The notes under the pieces are model-generated. The model worked only from the letters and a program-made list of their open reading frames with translations, had not been told where the DNA came from and did not search any database. A DNA stretch of 64,000 nucleotides from Paratinospora sagittata (taxonomy: Eukaryota; Streptophyta; Magnoliopsida; Ranunculales; Menispermaceae), in the NCBI GenBank assembly GCA_035771175.1, contig CM069607.1, positions 20,282,001 through 20,346,000 of the forward strand. The letters run 5' to 3'. Positions 1 to 9,505 of this stretch are shown piece by piece (within the stretch, counting starts at the first letter, position 1; every line of letters starts with the position of its first letter). The translations under genes and the position numbers were made by a program.

Positions 1-1646
1 TCAATGATTACCCAGATAGCATCTTGCCCTTTATTGTTTCGAGGTAAGGCTGTGACAAAATCCATTGCGATGTTCTCCCATTTCCATTCTCCAATAGGTA
101 ATGGCTGGAGAAGTCCAGAGGGAAGTCTTCGTTCTGCCTTGACTTGCTGGCAAACGAGACATCGAGTAACGAAGTCTGCAATTTCCTTCTTCATGCCAGA
201 AAACCAGAATTGTCGCTTGACATCCTTGTACATATTGTCACCCCCAGGATGCATAGCGTACCTCAAACAGTGCATCTCAGTAAGCACGTCTTTACGAACC
301 TCAGGATCATTCGGTAGGCAGAGACGTTTTTTATAGCAAATGGTGCCGTCTCCAGAGACTGACCAATGAGGAAGGTCCTGGCCGGTGAGTAGAAGGTCTC
401 GTTTCTCCATTAACATAGGGTCATTGGCTTGAGCAGCTGAAATCTTTCGAACGAGCTCAGAGTTGACTGATAATTGAGAGAGTCGTGGTCTTGGTCCTTC
501 GACGTTCAGCTGTAGGTTAAAGTTCTCCAACTCTGTAGCCAACTTCCCCATTTCGTAGTTAAGAGTGCAAGCAACATAAGATTTTCTACTCAGGGCATCG
601 GCCACAACATTAGCCTTTCTGGGATGGTACTGGAGTTGAAAGTCATAATCTTTCAAGAATTCCAACCATCGTCTTTGGCGGAGGTTAAGGTTTCTCTGAG
701 TGTATATGTACTTAAGACTCTTGTGATCCGAGAAGACCTTAAACCTTTTGTCGTATAGGTAATGACGCCATAACTTCAGTGCAAATACGACAGTTGCAAG
801 TTCCAAGCCATGCGTTGGGTAATTACCCTCATGAATCTTCAGTTGTCTGGATGCATATGCAACCACTTGGCCTTCTTGCATTAGCACGGCACCTAAGCCT
901 TGGAGAGAGGCGTCAGTGTATAATGAAAAGCCAATTGCATTTCTTGGAGTGATAAGTACAGGTGCTGTCGTGAGGCGTTTCTTCAATTCCTGAAATGATG
1001 CTTCACAGGCGGGATTCCAGATAAATCGCACTTCTTTTCGAGTGAGCTTGGTCATAGGTTCAGCAATCTTTGAGAAGTCCTTGATGAAGCGTCTATAATA
1101 GCCAGCCAAACCAAGAAAACTCCTAATCTGAGTAACAGTGGTAGGCTGCTTCCAGTTTAAAACTGCTTCAACCTTAGAAGGATCTACCTCAATGCCATTG
1201 CCTGAAACCACATGGCCTAGGAATTGAACTCTCTTTGCCCAAAATTCGCACTTACTCAACTTTGCATACAGTTGGTGGCTTCTCAAGGTCTGGAGGACTA
1301 TCTTCAAATGTATTTTATGGTCTTCCTCGGTTGAGGAATATATCAAGATGTCGTCCAAAAAAACCACCACAAATCGGTCTAAGTATAACCTGAAGATGCG
1401 ATTCATCAAATCCATGAATGCAGCAGGTGCATTTGTTAGACCGAATGGCATAACTAAGAACTCGTAATGACCGTATCGAGTTCGGAACGCCGTCTTGGTG
1501 ATGTCCGACTCTCGGATTCGGAGTTGGTGATAACCGGAACGTAAATCAATCTTAGAGAAAAATTTGGCATCTCTAAGTTGGTCGAACAAGTTAGACCAAT
1601 AGAACTGGAGCGCCCCAGGGTGATGAACTCTTTCGGATGAAGCCAT
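1..1646 (-). pseudogene. Ty3/gypsy pol 3' part: reverse transcriptase (5'-deleted), RNase H, integrase start
   Basis: One uninterrupted minus-strand frame runs from an ATG at 1646 to the left edge; I checked it codon by codon and found no stop. In order it encodes the reverse transcriptase palm from the [10 protein letters not shown] block, the catalytic FLDD motif (1350-1361), connection and RNase H domains (first RNase H Asp in YTDAS at 912-914), the integrase HHCC zinc finger (His codons at 270 and 249, CLVC at 161-150) and the first integrase catalytic Asp (60-62) in MDFV. The sequence around [16 protein letters not shown] is typical of Tekay/Del-type chromoviruses. The annotated start is only the first ATG after a deletion: the fingers segment normally found between GAPV and LFDQL is missing, so the product would not be a working polymerase. 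Integrase core and chromodomain lie outside the window. The domain calls are secure; the lineage is inferred. Confidence 0.93.
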
Positions 1647-2403
1647 TACTCTCTAATTCCTTAAGTTGTTTGTCTAATTCGACCAGTTCGACATTTGACA
1701 TTCTGTATGGTGGAATTGAGATAGGCCCTGTCCCAGGTATGAGGTTGATCTCAAAATCGAATTCCCTAACTGGAGGTAGACCAGGAAGGTCATTAAGAAA
1801 AATCGTTGGGAATTCAGATATGACTGGAACATCATGTACTTCGAGAGGGTATAGTGCTGGTGAGTTGGTTTCATTGCCAAGGGATAGAGCTCGAAGTTGT
1901 GCCTTGAGAAGGGCAACGGTTGATTTGTGTATCCATTGCCTCGTTCCCTAAAGCTTGACCAACTCGCCTGTAGGCAAGGTTAAGTGAACTTGCTTCTTCA
2001 TACATTCGATCTTTGCATCCAGTGGTGTTAACCAGTCCATGCCAAGGATGATGTAGAAGTCGTCAAAATCCATCACAAACAGATCGGCATATATGATATG
2101 TTCTGACATTCGAAGCTCACATCGAGAACACTGCAAGTTGACGTCAGTACCAGATCTGAACGGTGATGTGACATGGAGTGTGATGTTTGTGGGTTCAGGA
2201 TGCAGGCCTAAATGTCTTACCAATGCTGATGATATAAAAGAATGCGTAGCACCTGAATCAAACAAACACATGCACCATTGTATTGAACAAAGGAAAGGTA
2301 CCTTCGACGACATTGTTGTCTGGTAGGGGATGTTGAGCGATGGCGAATGCTCGGCCCTGATTCCGTTGACCCTGGTTCTACTGGTTCTGCCTGGGTTGGG
2401 CAT
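1591..2403 (-). pseudogene. Retroviral-type aspartic protease and N-terminal edge of reverse transcriptase (broken)
   Basis: This frame encodes a retropepsin-like domain with the active-site motif CLFDSGATHSFIS and the second conserved block IILGMDWL, usual for the RVP_2 family of plant Ty3/gypsy elements. It then hits an in-frame TAG at 1948-1950. Reading through that codon, the same frame continues with the protease-RT linker, ending in SSPWGAPV just before a stop at 1591-1593. There the alignment to the family jumps about 30 residues ahead and changes frame, which marks the deletion shared with the downstream pol frame. At the upstream side the true gag-pro frame enters from another phase near 2270, so a small indel lies there; the first 40 or so residues of the listed frame are therefore not native. 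Non-functional copy. Confidence 0.88.
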
Positions 2404-2461
2404 TAGCAGCAGGTGGTGCTTGTTGGACCGGAATAGCCGGAATAGGTTGCTGAAGGTGCGG

Positions 2462-2503
2462 ACAAAGATGTTTTACATGGCCCTTCTGGCCGCAGTTGAA
2501 ACA
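2462..2503 (-). other. CCHC zinc knuckle of gag nucleocapsid
   Basis: The frame reads CFNCGQKGHVKHLC, an exact C-X2-C-X4-H-X4-C zinc knuckle, the RNA-binding motif of gag nucleocapsids. It is intact although nonsense codons flank it at 2528 and 2378. Confidence 0.93.
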
Positions 2504-2530
2504 TGTCGGATGATACTGCGGATGGTTCTA

Positions 2531-2590
2531 TTGGCCATGCTGATTGTTCTGCTGGCCATGCTGATTATTCTGCTGGCCATGCTGAATGTG
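2531..2590 (-). repeat. 21-bp minisatellite encoding Gln/His/Gly/Asn repeats in gag
   Basis: Nearly three tandem copies of a 21-bp unit (plus-strand core TGGCCATGCTGATT) encode repeats of QHGQQNN in the nucleocapsid linker, directly before the zinc knuckle. Replication slippage is the likely origin. Confidence 0.8.
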
Positions 2591-4072
2591 GTGTCGACCA
2601 CCACCTCTGCCATTGCCGTTTCGACGGCCACCTCTTCCATAACGACCTCCGCGGCCATGATTTCAGAAACCCTGATGGTTAGGGTTAGAAGGTTCAGCCG
2701 CTGGTGTTGTGGCCTCATTCTTCGAAACCGGGGCTGGGAGGGCTGGGTTTTGATTGTAGTAGGGCTTTTTCTTGTTTCCCTGTTGCAAGCCTTGTTGGGA
2801 AAACGTTGCAGGTCATTTGCCCTTATTCAGTTGTTGTTCCTGTAAGAGCTTCTCTTGTTCAAAGCTCATGGCCTTGTCAACAACCTCTTTGTAAATCTTG
2901 AGATCCAAGATTGATAAGGCTTGCCGAATGTCATGGCGAAGGCCATTATAAAATTTCTCAGTCTTATCTCGCTCCGTTGAGATGGTGGAGAGAGAGTAGA
3001 CGGATAATTCTTTGAATTTTCCAGCATATTCTCTGACGGTCATGGTGCCTTGGTTAAAACTTAGCGAAGTCCTGTCGCTTCTGCTTCGTCACGGCGCTGG
3101 GAAAATACTCATCAATAAACATTGACTCGAACTGTTGCCAAGTCATATCGGCTATGTTGACCCGGGGGTCTTCTTTCACTGTGATCCACCATTTGTTTGC
3201 TCCACCAACAAGTTGGTAGGTCGCTAGTGGAATCTTACGAGTCTCATCGACTCCCATTTCATCAAGAGCCTTCTTTGACTCATCCAGCCACTTTTGCACC
3301 TCATCAGGATCAATGGTGCCATCGAAAGTAAGAGGTTGTAGCCGCTTGTATTTAGTAATCTGATCGGTTTGAGCTTCCGACCCAAATTTTACAGGTGCTT
3401 GAACCGTGGCAACCTGACTGGCTGCAGTCTCACGAACGGCAGTTTAAACAGTGGCCTTCATCGCCTCAATAAATCCAGCGAAGAAGGTTTCAATGCTTGA
3501 AGGCATGGTAAAGGGTGCGGGTGGGGGTGGGATTGCCTGCCCAGATGGAGTGGCAGTGTCGGGTGTGGCCTGTGCTGTTGTCGGAGGCGGCGGTTCTTGA
3601 ATCTCAGGAGGTGCCTCAACTGTGGGACGAACAGTACGTGGCCTTCATCTCTTTCTTGTTTGCATTTTCTCACTGGCAAAGAGAAAATAAAACCAAGATT
3701 AAGAAACTGTAGGCAAGTATAATGTGATAGTATGCTCAGCAACAATTTCAAGAGTACTGTAATATTAAAATCACCTAGTTTTCTAAGTAGAGTGTAAAGT
3801 TGTTGTGGAGGAATCAAAGAATCTTATATATCTCGTATGTGTGGCCATGGTGTAAAAACAAACAAGGTTAGAATGTTTATATAATAAGTAGAAAACTTTG
3901 CAAGTATTTAAAATGATTTGGTTCTGGTTTTTGTGAACATACATATATTTCATTGAAAATCCATACGAGTCATAAGAATTCTAAGATTTGCCTCGGTAAA
4001 TAGCCTGAACTAACGTTCTATCGCAATCTTATGCATTCAGACGCTTACTCTTAGTCTTTTCGATTATTATCC

Positions 4073-4102
4073 AAGTTCATGTGTCCCATACCACATGAAT
4101 TT
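4073..4102 (-). other. Hairpin 1, loop GTATGGGA
   Basis: On the plus strand TTCATGTG (4076-4083) and CACATGAA (4092-4099) are perfect inverted arms around the loop TCCCATAC. The pairing extends to 11 bp with one G-T pair. The 3' flank is TTTAGTAATA. Confidence 0.75.
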
Positions 4103-4189
4103 AGTAATAAGGGTGTCAACCAAGTTAAGTTGTATGAACACGGTCTCTAAAAACATTGGCTGAATAGAAGTTCACTAAGAGTATCGTCC

Positions 4190-4219
4190 AAATTTACTCG
4201 TCCCATACCGTGTAAACTT
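4190..4219 (-). other. Hairpin 2, loop GTATGGGA
   Basis: The arms TTTACTCG (4193-4200) and CGTGTAAA (4209-4216) enclose the same eight-base loop at 4201-4208. One mismatch lies inside the stem. The 3' flank CTTAGTGATAAT matches that of hairpin 1. The loop lies 117 bp from the first loop. Confidence 0.7.
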
Positions 4220-4312
4220 AGTGATAATATTAGTAATGCAACTTTCTCCAAATGTTTCTTTTCACACAAGGTCATGGGTTTTCTTACTTTCACATTTTAT
4301 TTAGTATCCTCC

Positions 4313-4344
4313 AATTTTGTTGTGTCCCATACCACTCCAAAGTT
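4313..4344 (-). other. Hairpin 3, loop GTATGGGA
   Basis: The arms AATTTTGTTGTG (4313-4324) and CACTCCAAAGTT (4333-4344) enclose the same loop at 4325-4332. There are two mismatches and one wobble pair. The 3' flank AGTGATA is shared with hairpin 2. The loop lies 124 bp from the second loop. Confidence 0.65.
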
Positions 4345-4449
4345 AGTGATACAAAAGAAAAAATGGTTGTAAGTCGGCCCACCAAAGATAGTCTTTAAAC
4401 AAAACAATTTCATTCATATATAACAAAGAAAAGTTTACAATGCCAGTAA

Positions 4450-6030
4450 TTAATTGTGACTTTCTTGACTACTACCGCTCCTTCGAGATCGACTGCTACG
4501 TACAGAACGACTACTAATGGAAGGTTGAGAGTGTGCACGCTCTGCGTCGGAGTTTTGCAACCGGGTTAATATATTATTGTGGCTCTCTCTCAGTGTAGCA
4601 ATATTGGATGCCATTTCATCTAACCGTTCAAGTAGGTTAGTCGGCTGTCCCATTGGTGGTTGATGGGTCGTTTGTCTCGTAGGAGAAGGGTAGGCCATAG
4701 ACATTGGGGGAAAGTATTGGTTCATAGGTGGAAGGTAGTTGTTTTGATTGTGCGGGGATCCCCTAACTGAAACCTCATGGATATTTGGATGTGTTTGTGG
4801 TGAAAAAGTTTGAAACAATGGGCTTATCGGGATGTTTTGTCCACCAAGATTTGGTGACGCCCAATATTGTTGTTGTTGGTTCACAGCAACTTGTGGAACT
4901 GGCGGATACTGTACCGTAGGAGTTGGAAATCTTTGGTACGAAGTGGTGCCTGGAGTGGGCACGTTCCACGTTGGTGGATGTGCTTGCGTACCTTGTCTAT
5001 CATGACTTTGTGTAGGTTGATTTAGTGTGGCATATAACTCTTCGTCAGTGAATGGTCGATCGGTTGGATCACTATTCGGGGCTGGGTCTGATGTAGGATT
5101 TGGATTTGAATCATTATTTGGCCCTTCTTGGACGGGCATCTTGCGTCGACTTTTGCGAAGGCAACGCCCATGCTTGTCTCTCATTCTTTCGGCATTTCTT
5201 ATTGTCGTGCCGAATACCTCTTCGTCAGTTGCCCCTCCACTTGTGCCATATGTCTTGAAGATAGAGGATGCTGTAACTGGTTCAGTGATGAGCTTTGACG
5301 TTCAATCGAAAGTGGCGACGTTTGCCTCGTATAGTATCCTCATAATCAAGACTCCATAGCCGAGGAATTCTTTTCTTAAAGGGTTTTGTATCACCCGCAA
5401 CATTTGTTGGATAATAATGTGAGGTAGGGAGACCGTAATTTTCTTCTCTATGCAGTATAACATAAGAAGTTGAGCCCTTGACATAGTGCCTCTAGTCCCC
5501 CTTTCTGGCAAGATGTTGCCATATACAATCTTTCCAAGGCCGGCAAGAGATGGCTTAAGATGATTGTTTGGGAGGTCGGTGTATGTTGATGGAGTGTATG
5601 GCTCTTTGGCGAGGGAATTGAACAATTGTTCATTAGATTCTGCGATCTCTGCAACTTTTTGGGGTTCATGTGGATCAATAATCCTCTCCTCAATCGGAAT
5701 CTCCAAAAGTCGAGCAATAAGGTCGACGTTGATAGAAATTTTTATCCCCATAACTGTTGTCTCCAATACAGGGTTGTTTCCCTCTTCTGGAAGTCCTACG
5801 TAATTCATGGCTTCGTAGAAGGATCTGACCAAGTTGTAAGAGACTTGTCCCTCGACTTTGGTTATATTTAACCAATCCAAAGTTGCGAGTTTGTCGTGAA
5901 GGATTGGGCGGAGGCGGAGATCGCTATTGTCGATGCTCCTCATAGTCATAACCTCTCTTTTGGACAATTCCTTGAGTCTAGTGGGAATTGGTTCTCTGCT
6001 AGTGGAAGTTGGTCCTTCCCTTGAGGCCAT
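4450..6030 (-). pseudogene. Extra ORF upstream of gag, putative plant transposon protein-like
   Basis: One frame of about 527 codons, interrupted only by TGA at 5302-5304 (preceded by VATFD), which is one C-to-T change from CGA. I chose the ATG at 6030 (MASREGPTSTSREP) over the in-frame ATG at 6087, whose hydrophobic lead looks like leader sequence. The N-terminal half (about 240 residues) has the blocks SYNLVRSFYEAMNYVGLP and VDLIARLLEIPIEE, which resemble the putative plant transposon protein domain (Transposase_32-like) often found near plant Ty3/gypsy genes. The C-terminal half is Pro/Gln/Asn-rich, has a Leu/Ile heptad-like stretch (LLERLDEMASNIATLRE) and ends in an Arg/Ser-rich tail. Function is unknown. 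It shares strand and element with gag-pol, comparable in position to ORF1 of Ogre elements. The family assignment is from memory of its pattern and is moderate. Confidence 0.65.
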
Positions 6031-6179
6031 TCTTTTGCTGAAAGGAAAATAAATTTCTGTGAAAAACACAAAATATATTCCTAACATTTTTAAGTTTTAT
6101 GCCTTGTTTGCTAGACATTATTTTCGAGTTTTCTTTTGATGGTTATGCCATCATGAAAGTTTCTTCATTAGTGATTTGA

Positions 6180-6366
6180 TGTATATATGCCGTATTCACA
6201 TATGAATGTATAGACATATTTAATGATAACTATAGTTCCCATAAATCAGCTATATATATATATTTGAAATTAAACTATATAAAAATCATATATAGTTGTT
6301 TTTTATCCAAATCTTAACTATATATATAATTCATATATATATAGTTTTAGATATATCGAATAAATT
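6180..6366. repeat. AT-rich direct repeat, copy 1
   Basis: A segment of about 185 bp containing ACTATATAAAAATCATATA and AACTATATATA. It recurs in diverged form at 6541-6740 on the other side of the homopolymer tract. Confidence 0.55.
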
Positions 6367-6369
6367 GTT

Positions 6370-6537
6370 TTCCAATTTTTTTTTTTTTTCGGAAAATAAA
6401 ATTTTATTTTTTTTAGAAAAAAAAATTTAGAAAATTTTTTTTTTCGAAATTTTTTTTTTTTTAAAATAATTTTTTTTTTTAAAATATTTTTTTTTTTTCT
6501 AAAAATAAAATTTTTTTCAAATTTTTTTTTTTATACA
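6370..6537. repeat. Poly-T / poly-A low-complexity tract
   Basis: Alternating runs of T (up to about 14) and A, with almost no G or C. Such tracts are slippage-prone and the exact length may also carry assembly error. Confidence 0.8.
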
Positions 6538-6540
6538 TAC

Positions 6541-6740
6541 CTCATATACACTAAGGTATATAGATACATATATTCAATCATAACTACACATATAGTTTCT
6601 AATAAATTATGACTATATGCATATTTAAATCAAACTATATAAAAATCATATAGTTTTCTAGATATATATATTTAATACAAATCTCAACTATATATAATTG
6701 ACATATGTATATATAGTTCTAGAGATATATATATCTAATA
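6541..6740. repeat. AT-rich direct repeat, copy 2
   Basis: Diverged second copy of the 6180-6366 segment, sharing ACTATATAAAAATCATATAG and the following TATATA blocks in the same order. Confidence 0.55.
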
Positions 6741-6792
6741 AAAATTTTTCTTCCCCTAATTTGGTGGACTTGGGCGGGCCGTGGACCGTACG

Positions 6793-6803
6793 TTCTGATA
6801 CCA
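6793..6803 (-). promoter_or_regulatory. Primer binding site (initiator Met-tRNA type)
   Basis: The minus strand reads TGGTATCAGAA. The first ten bases equal the common plant Met-tRNA primer binding site TGGTATCAGA. It lies five bases inside the LTR end (spacer TTTAA), exactly where minus-strand DNA synthesis of an LTR retrotransposon is primed, and it fixes the element's orientation. Confidence 0.88.
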
Positions 6804-7893
6804 TTAAATGTCACACCCCGCCCGAACGCGCCTAAACCGGCGGTACACTCACGGACGGGGCGCGCATTTGGAACAATAATAATGGTAACAACAGAGTGCG
6901 CAGCGGAAATACGGTACACACAGTACAAATCTGATTTCATTTAATTCAGAATACTTTTGTACATAATGGTCAAGGGAACATACTCCCAAAATCCTCAATG
7001 AATCATACAAAGGGTACACAATGTGGGCCCCATAACCTGCACCCAGTCCACTCTAATTTCCTGTGAAAGATTGGATAATAATGGAGTGAGCTTAACGCGC
7101 TCAGTGGGTAAATAGTGCATGAGTATAACAATTAATAAAGTATTCAATATCAAATATCTTAAATACACATGTGAGCATCATAATGAATCAATATGAATGT
7201 ATGCATGACACCGTCTCGTAATGGTTTGATGAACGTACATCGCCTGAATTCACATACAGGAACGATGCTCTGGATTCACGTACTGATGTCCCTCCCCGGG
7301 TGTAGCCGGGTTCTCATGTACGTCCCTCTCCAGATAAATGTAATGAATAGCGAGCAATGCTCCTAACTATTCTATGAGTCATAAACCATATACGTCCCTA
7401 GGTGGTGATATGTATGATGCCAATGCATGAACTGGTCTAGTCTTTTCTTCTCATTTAGACTGACTTTGGCAACGTCTGGTGATCCTTATCAGGGTTGGTA
7501 TCACGACGTGCAAGATTATGACATTCAGTATTACTGTATAACCTGATAGCCTTCAATAAGACCAACTAGATCAGTCCCCAGTTGAGAGGTGAGACACAAG
7601 GTCTGCTTAAATACCAATCGCCTAGAGCAGCCCGCTGCCTCCCGTTCACTATTTAAAGTTACTGAGGACAAAACCGAGTCTAGTTGAGTCGGATTGACTA
7701 CAAATCCGGCATTATAACAGTGCAATACATGAATTCTAAATATACAGGCATATGGGCGGCAGTATAAACAGTATATGACATAATGCAGTGTAAATGAATA
7801 GTAGACATAATAATAATTGAATGTAAACTTTAATAAAAGTTATGAAACACGCAAACCTATATTTCGTTCTCCACCTTCTGATAAAACTTCTTC

Positions 7894-7983
7894 TTTCAGA
7901 TCTGGCGCTTTCCTCCGGACAGAACTTCGTTGCACTGCTTTCAGATCTGGCGCTTTCCTCCGGATAGAACTTTGTTGCACCGC
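7894..7983. repeat. 45-bp tandem duplication in the LTR
   Basis: Two adjacent copies (7894-7938 and 7939-7983) each begin TTTCAGATCTGGCGCTTTCC and differ at only a few bases. Confidence 0.88.
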
Positions 7984-8090
7984 ACCGAGAGTCTCGGACA
8001 GAGAGTCTCAAAAACTTAGAATGCGTGGAAAGGAGAAGAAATTCACAAGAGAAGGTGATTTGGTGTGAGGAATGAGAAATGGGGAGGTTT

Positions 8091-8099
8091 CTTATATAG
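8091..8099 (-). promoter_or_regulatory. Likely LTR TATA box
   Basis: The minus strand reads CTATATAAG about 135 bp after the LTR start. This is a good plant TATA box at a plausible U3 position; transcription would start near 8065. Confidence 0.6.
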
Positions 8100-8110
8100 A
8101 GATTTTTGCG

Positions 8111-8186
8111 CCTGAACGTTCGGGCATGCTCCTGTACGTTCGGGCATGCGCCTGTACGTTCTGGCATGCGCCTGAACGTTCTGGCG
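8111..8186. repeat. 20-bp tandem array in LTR U3
   Basis: Nearly four copies of CCTGAACGTTCGGGCATGCG (starts 8111, 8131, 8151, 8171), the last cut short. Each carries an AACGTT or TACGTT core. The array lies just upstream of the TATA box, where LTR enhancer repeats usually sit. Confidence 0.88.
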
Positions 8187-8653
8187 TTGCCCAAATAGTA
8201 ATTTTTTTTTTTTCTGAAATACAGGGTATTACATTTTTGCTTTCGTCTTGACATGACTTTGTTTCCTTATTTCCTTAAGAAATCATTTGAGAGCAGGCTT
8301 TGAAAAACTAGATTTGTATTGATTAAAATCATCATGAATTTCTATCAAACAGAGTACTTAAGCATGATATAAAACGATTAAATTATTTGGAAACAAATTG
8401 ATCAAAATCATGCAATTATGCAAATATGCAAAACTTGTTGAGAATCACTTGAGTAAAAACTCCACATTATCTAAGTACTCCAAACTCTTGAAGCTTTGAT
8501 CTTGATTGCTCAATTATCTTGTAAGCTTAATAAGTGCGGTTGTTTGATCTTGATTCCTGACATTACTGAAACATTTAACAAGATCATTGGATGCTCAGGT
8601 GAGTAGTTTGGAATCATCAAAACGTTCACATTATGGGGTTCCTTGGGATAAAA

Positions 8654-8667
8654 ATCTCCCCCTTTTT
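8654..8667 (-). promoter_or_regulatory. Polypurine tract relic, repeat A copy 1
   Basis: The minus strand has the purine run AAAAAGGGGGAGAT. The following LTR-like start is mutated here (TTTATCCC instead of TGTTATCTC). Confidence 0.6.
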
Positions 8668-9505
8668 GATGATTTCAAACACTCAAATACCTTTTAGCCA
8701 AGTAATATATAAATACAGGTACTGTCATGCAGATTACATTAGCATGACATAGAGATATCAAAAATTGCATTCATTTAAGATAGATAGACATTTAATGCTC
8801 AATGTAAATTTAGAAGCATAACAATTCAAAAATTGTAGTCATGGTCATATCAATTCAAACACACATAGTGTCATAGTGTCACAACTTAACATCAAGTTTA
8901 ATCATTAAAAATTCAACTTCTCCCTCGAACTTGCAGCTTCCTTTCTTAGCTCCGCTGATTGATGTACTAACTTAACCTACTATTTCTCTATTTATCTTCC
9001 CTCTTTTGAAAACAACAACAGCGTAGTCTAGTTAGAACTGGGGCCTTTTCCTTTTCTTTTCTTTTTCATCATCTGTTTTATTCTTTGAGCCAATGGTGTT
9101 GTCTACTTCGTGTTAACTTCACTTTGCTTCCTTATTTCCATAAGAAATCTTTCAAGTGCAGGCTTTCAAACACTAGATTTTTATTTGATTAAAATCATCA
9201 TGAATTTTTATCAAATAGAGTATTGAAGGATGAATTAAAAATATTAAATTACTTGAAAACAAATTGATCAGAATCATGCAATAACGCAAATATGCAATAC
9301 TTGCTGAGAATCACTTGAGTAAAAGTTCTACATTATCTAAGTGCTTGAAACTCTTGTTTTCTCAATTATCTTGTAAGCCTAAAAATCACAGCTCTTTGAT
9401 CTTGATCTTTGACATTGCTGAAACATTTAACAAGATCATTGGAGACTCAGGTGAGTAGTTTGGAATCATCAAAACGTTCACATTATGGGGTTCCTTGAGA
9501 TAACA

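Larger units (their letters stand above)
2271..3645 (-). pseudogene. Ty3/gypsy gag (capsid and nucleocapsid), several stops and a frameshift
   Basis: The gag region starts with a Pro-rich stretch (about 3645-3490), then the capsid-like retrotrans_gag domain: the block FDGTIDPDEVQKWLDE near 3300, then YQLVGGANKWW and FIDEYFP. After a one-base shift near 3058 it resumes with MTVREYAGKFKELS and EKFYNGLRHDIRQAL. A Gly/Arg/Gln-rich linker leads to a CCHC zinc knuckle. In-frame stops are TAA 3444-3446, TGA 2813-2815, TGA 2663-2665, TAG 2528-2530 and TAG 2378-2380. Each is one C-to-T change from a Gln or Arg codon and sits in sequence that otherwise reads on without a break. The N-terminal boundary is approximate. 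In a live element this protein would form the virus-like particle core. Confidence 0.85.
3646..4449 (-). other. Non-coding spacer between upstream ORF and gag
   Basis: About 800 bp of AT-rich sequence with no frame that fits the element. Its only clear structure is a set of three related hairpins at 4073-4344, annotated separately. It lies between the end of the upstream ORF and the Pro-rich start of gag, so in the genomic RNA it would act as an internal leader for gag. Confidence 0.6.
6031..6792 (-). other. AT-rich 5' leader with T/A homopolymer tract
   Basis: The untranslated leader lies between the primer binding site and the upstream ORF. It is extremely AT-rich, with runs of T and A from about 6370 to 6540 flanked by two diverged copies of a TATATA-rich segment. 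No coding potential is visible. Confidence 0.7.
6809..8233 (-). mobile_element. 5' LTR of the Ty3/gypsy element
   Basis: On the minus strand the LTR begins TGTAATACCCTG at 8233 and ends GGGGTGTGACA at 6809, so it has the TG...CA ends of an LTR and is about 1425 bp long. The inner end is followed by the primer binding site. The outer end stops exactly where the tandem repeat of 8234-11127 begins. Inside it are a TATA box, a 20-bp tandem array and a 45-bp tandem duplication. The other LTR lies outside the window, so identity between LTRs and the insertion age cannot be judged. No gene is seen in it. Confidence 0.88.

Noticed and set aside
4..336. Plus-strand open frame of 110 codons
   Set aside because: It is antisense to the integrase zinc-finger frame, which has clear family motifs.
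1637..1951. Plus-strand frame of 104 codons
   Set aside because: It lies opposite the protease-RT linker; no domain features.
2683..2692. GGTTAGGGTTAG resembling plant telomere repeat
   Set aside because: Fewer than two units, inside gag coding sequence.
2330..2845. Plus-strand frame of 171 codons that looks like a membrane protein
   Set aside because: It is the complement of the Gly/Gln/Arg-rich gag linker and zinc knuckle; the hydrophobic look comes from reversed low-complexity codons.
3458..3817. Minus-strand frame of 119 codons
   Set aside because: Different phase from the Pro-rich gag start and running into the spacer; a shadow frame.
7736..8254. Minus-strand frame of 172 codons starting MSRRKQK
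   Set aside because: It begins in repeat A and crosses into the LTR; its RTFRR-type repeats are the 20-bp LTR minisatellite.
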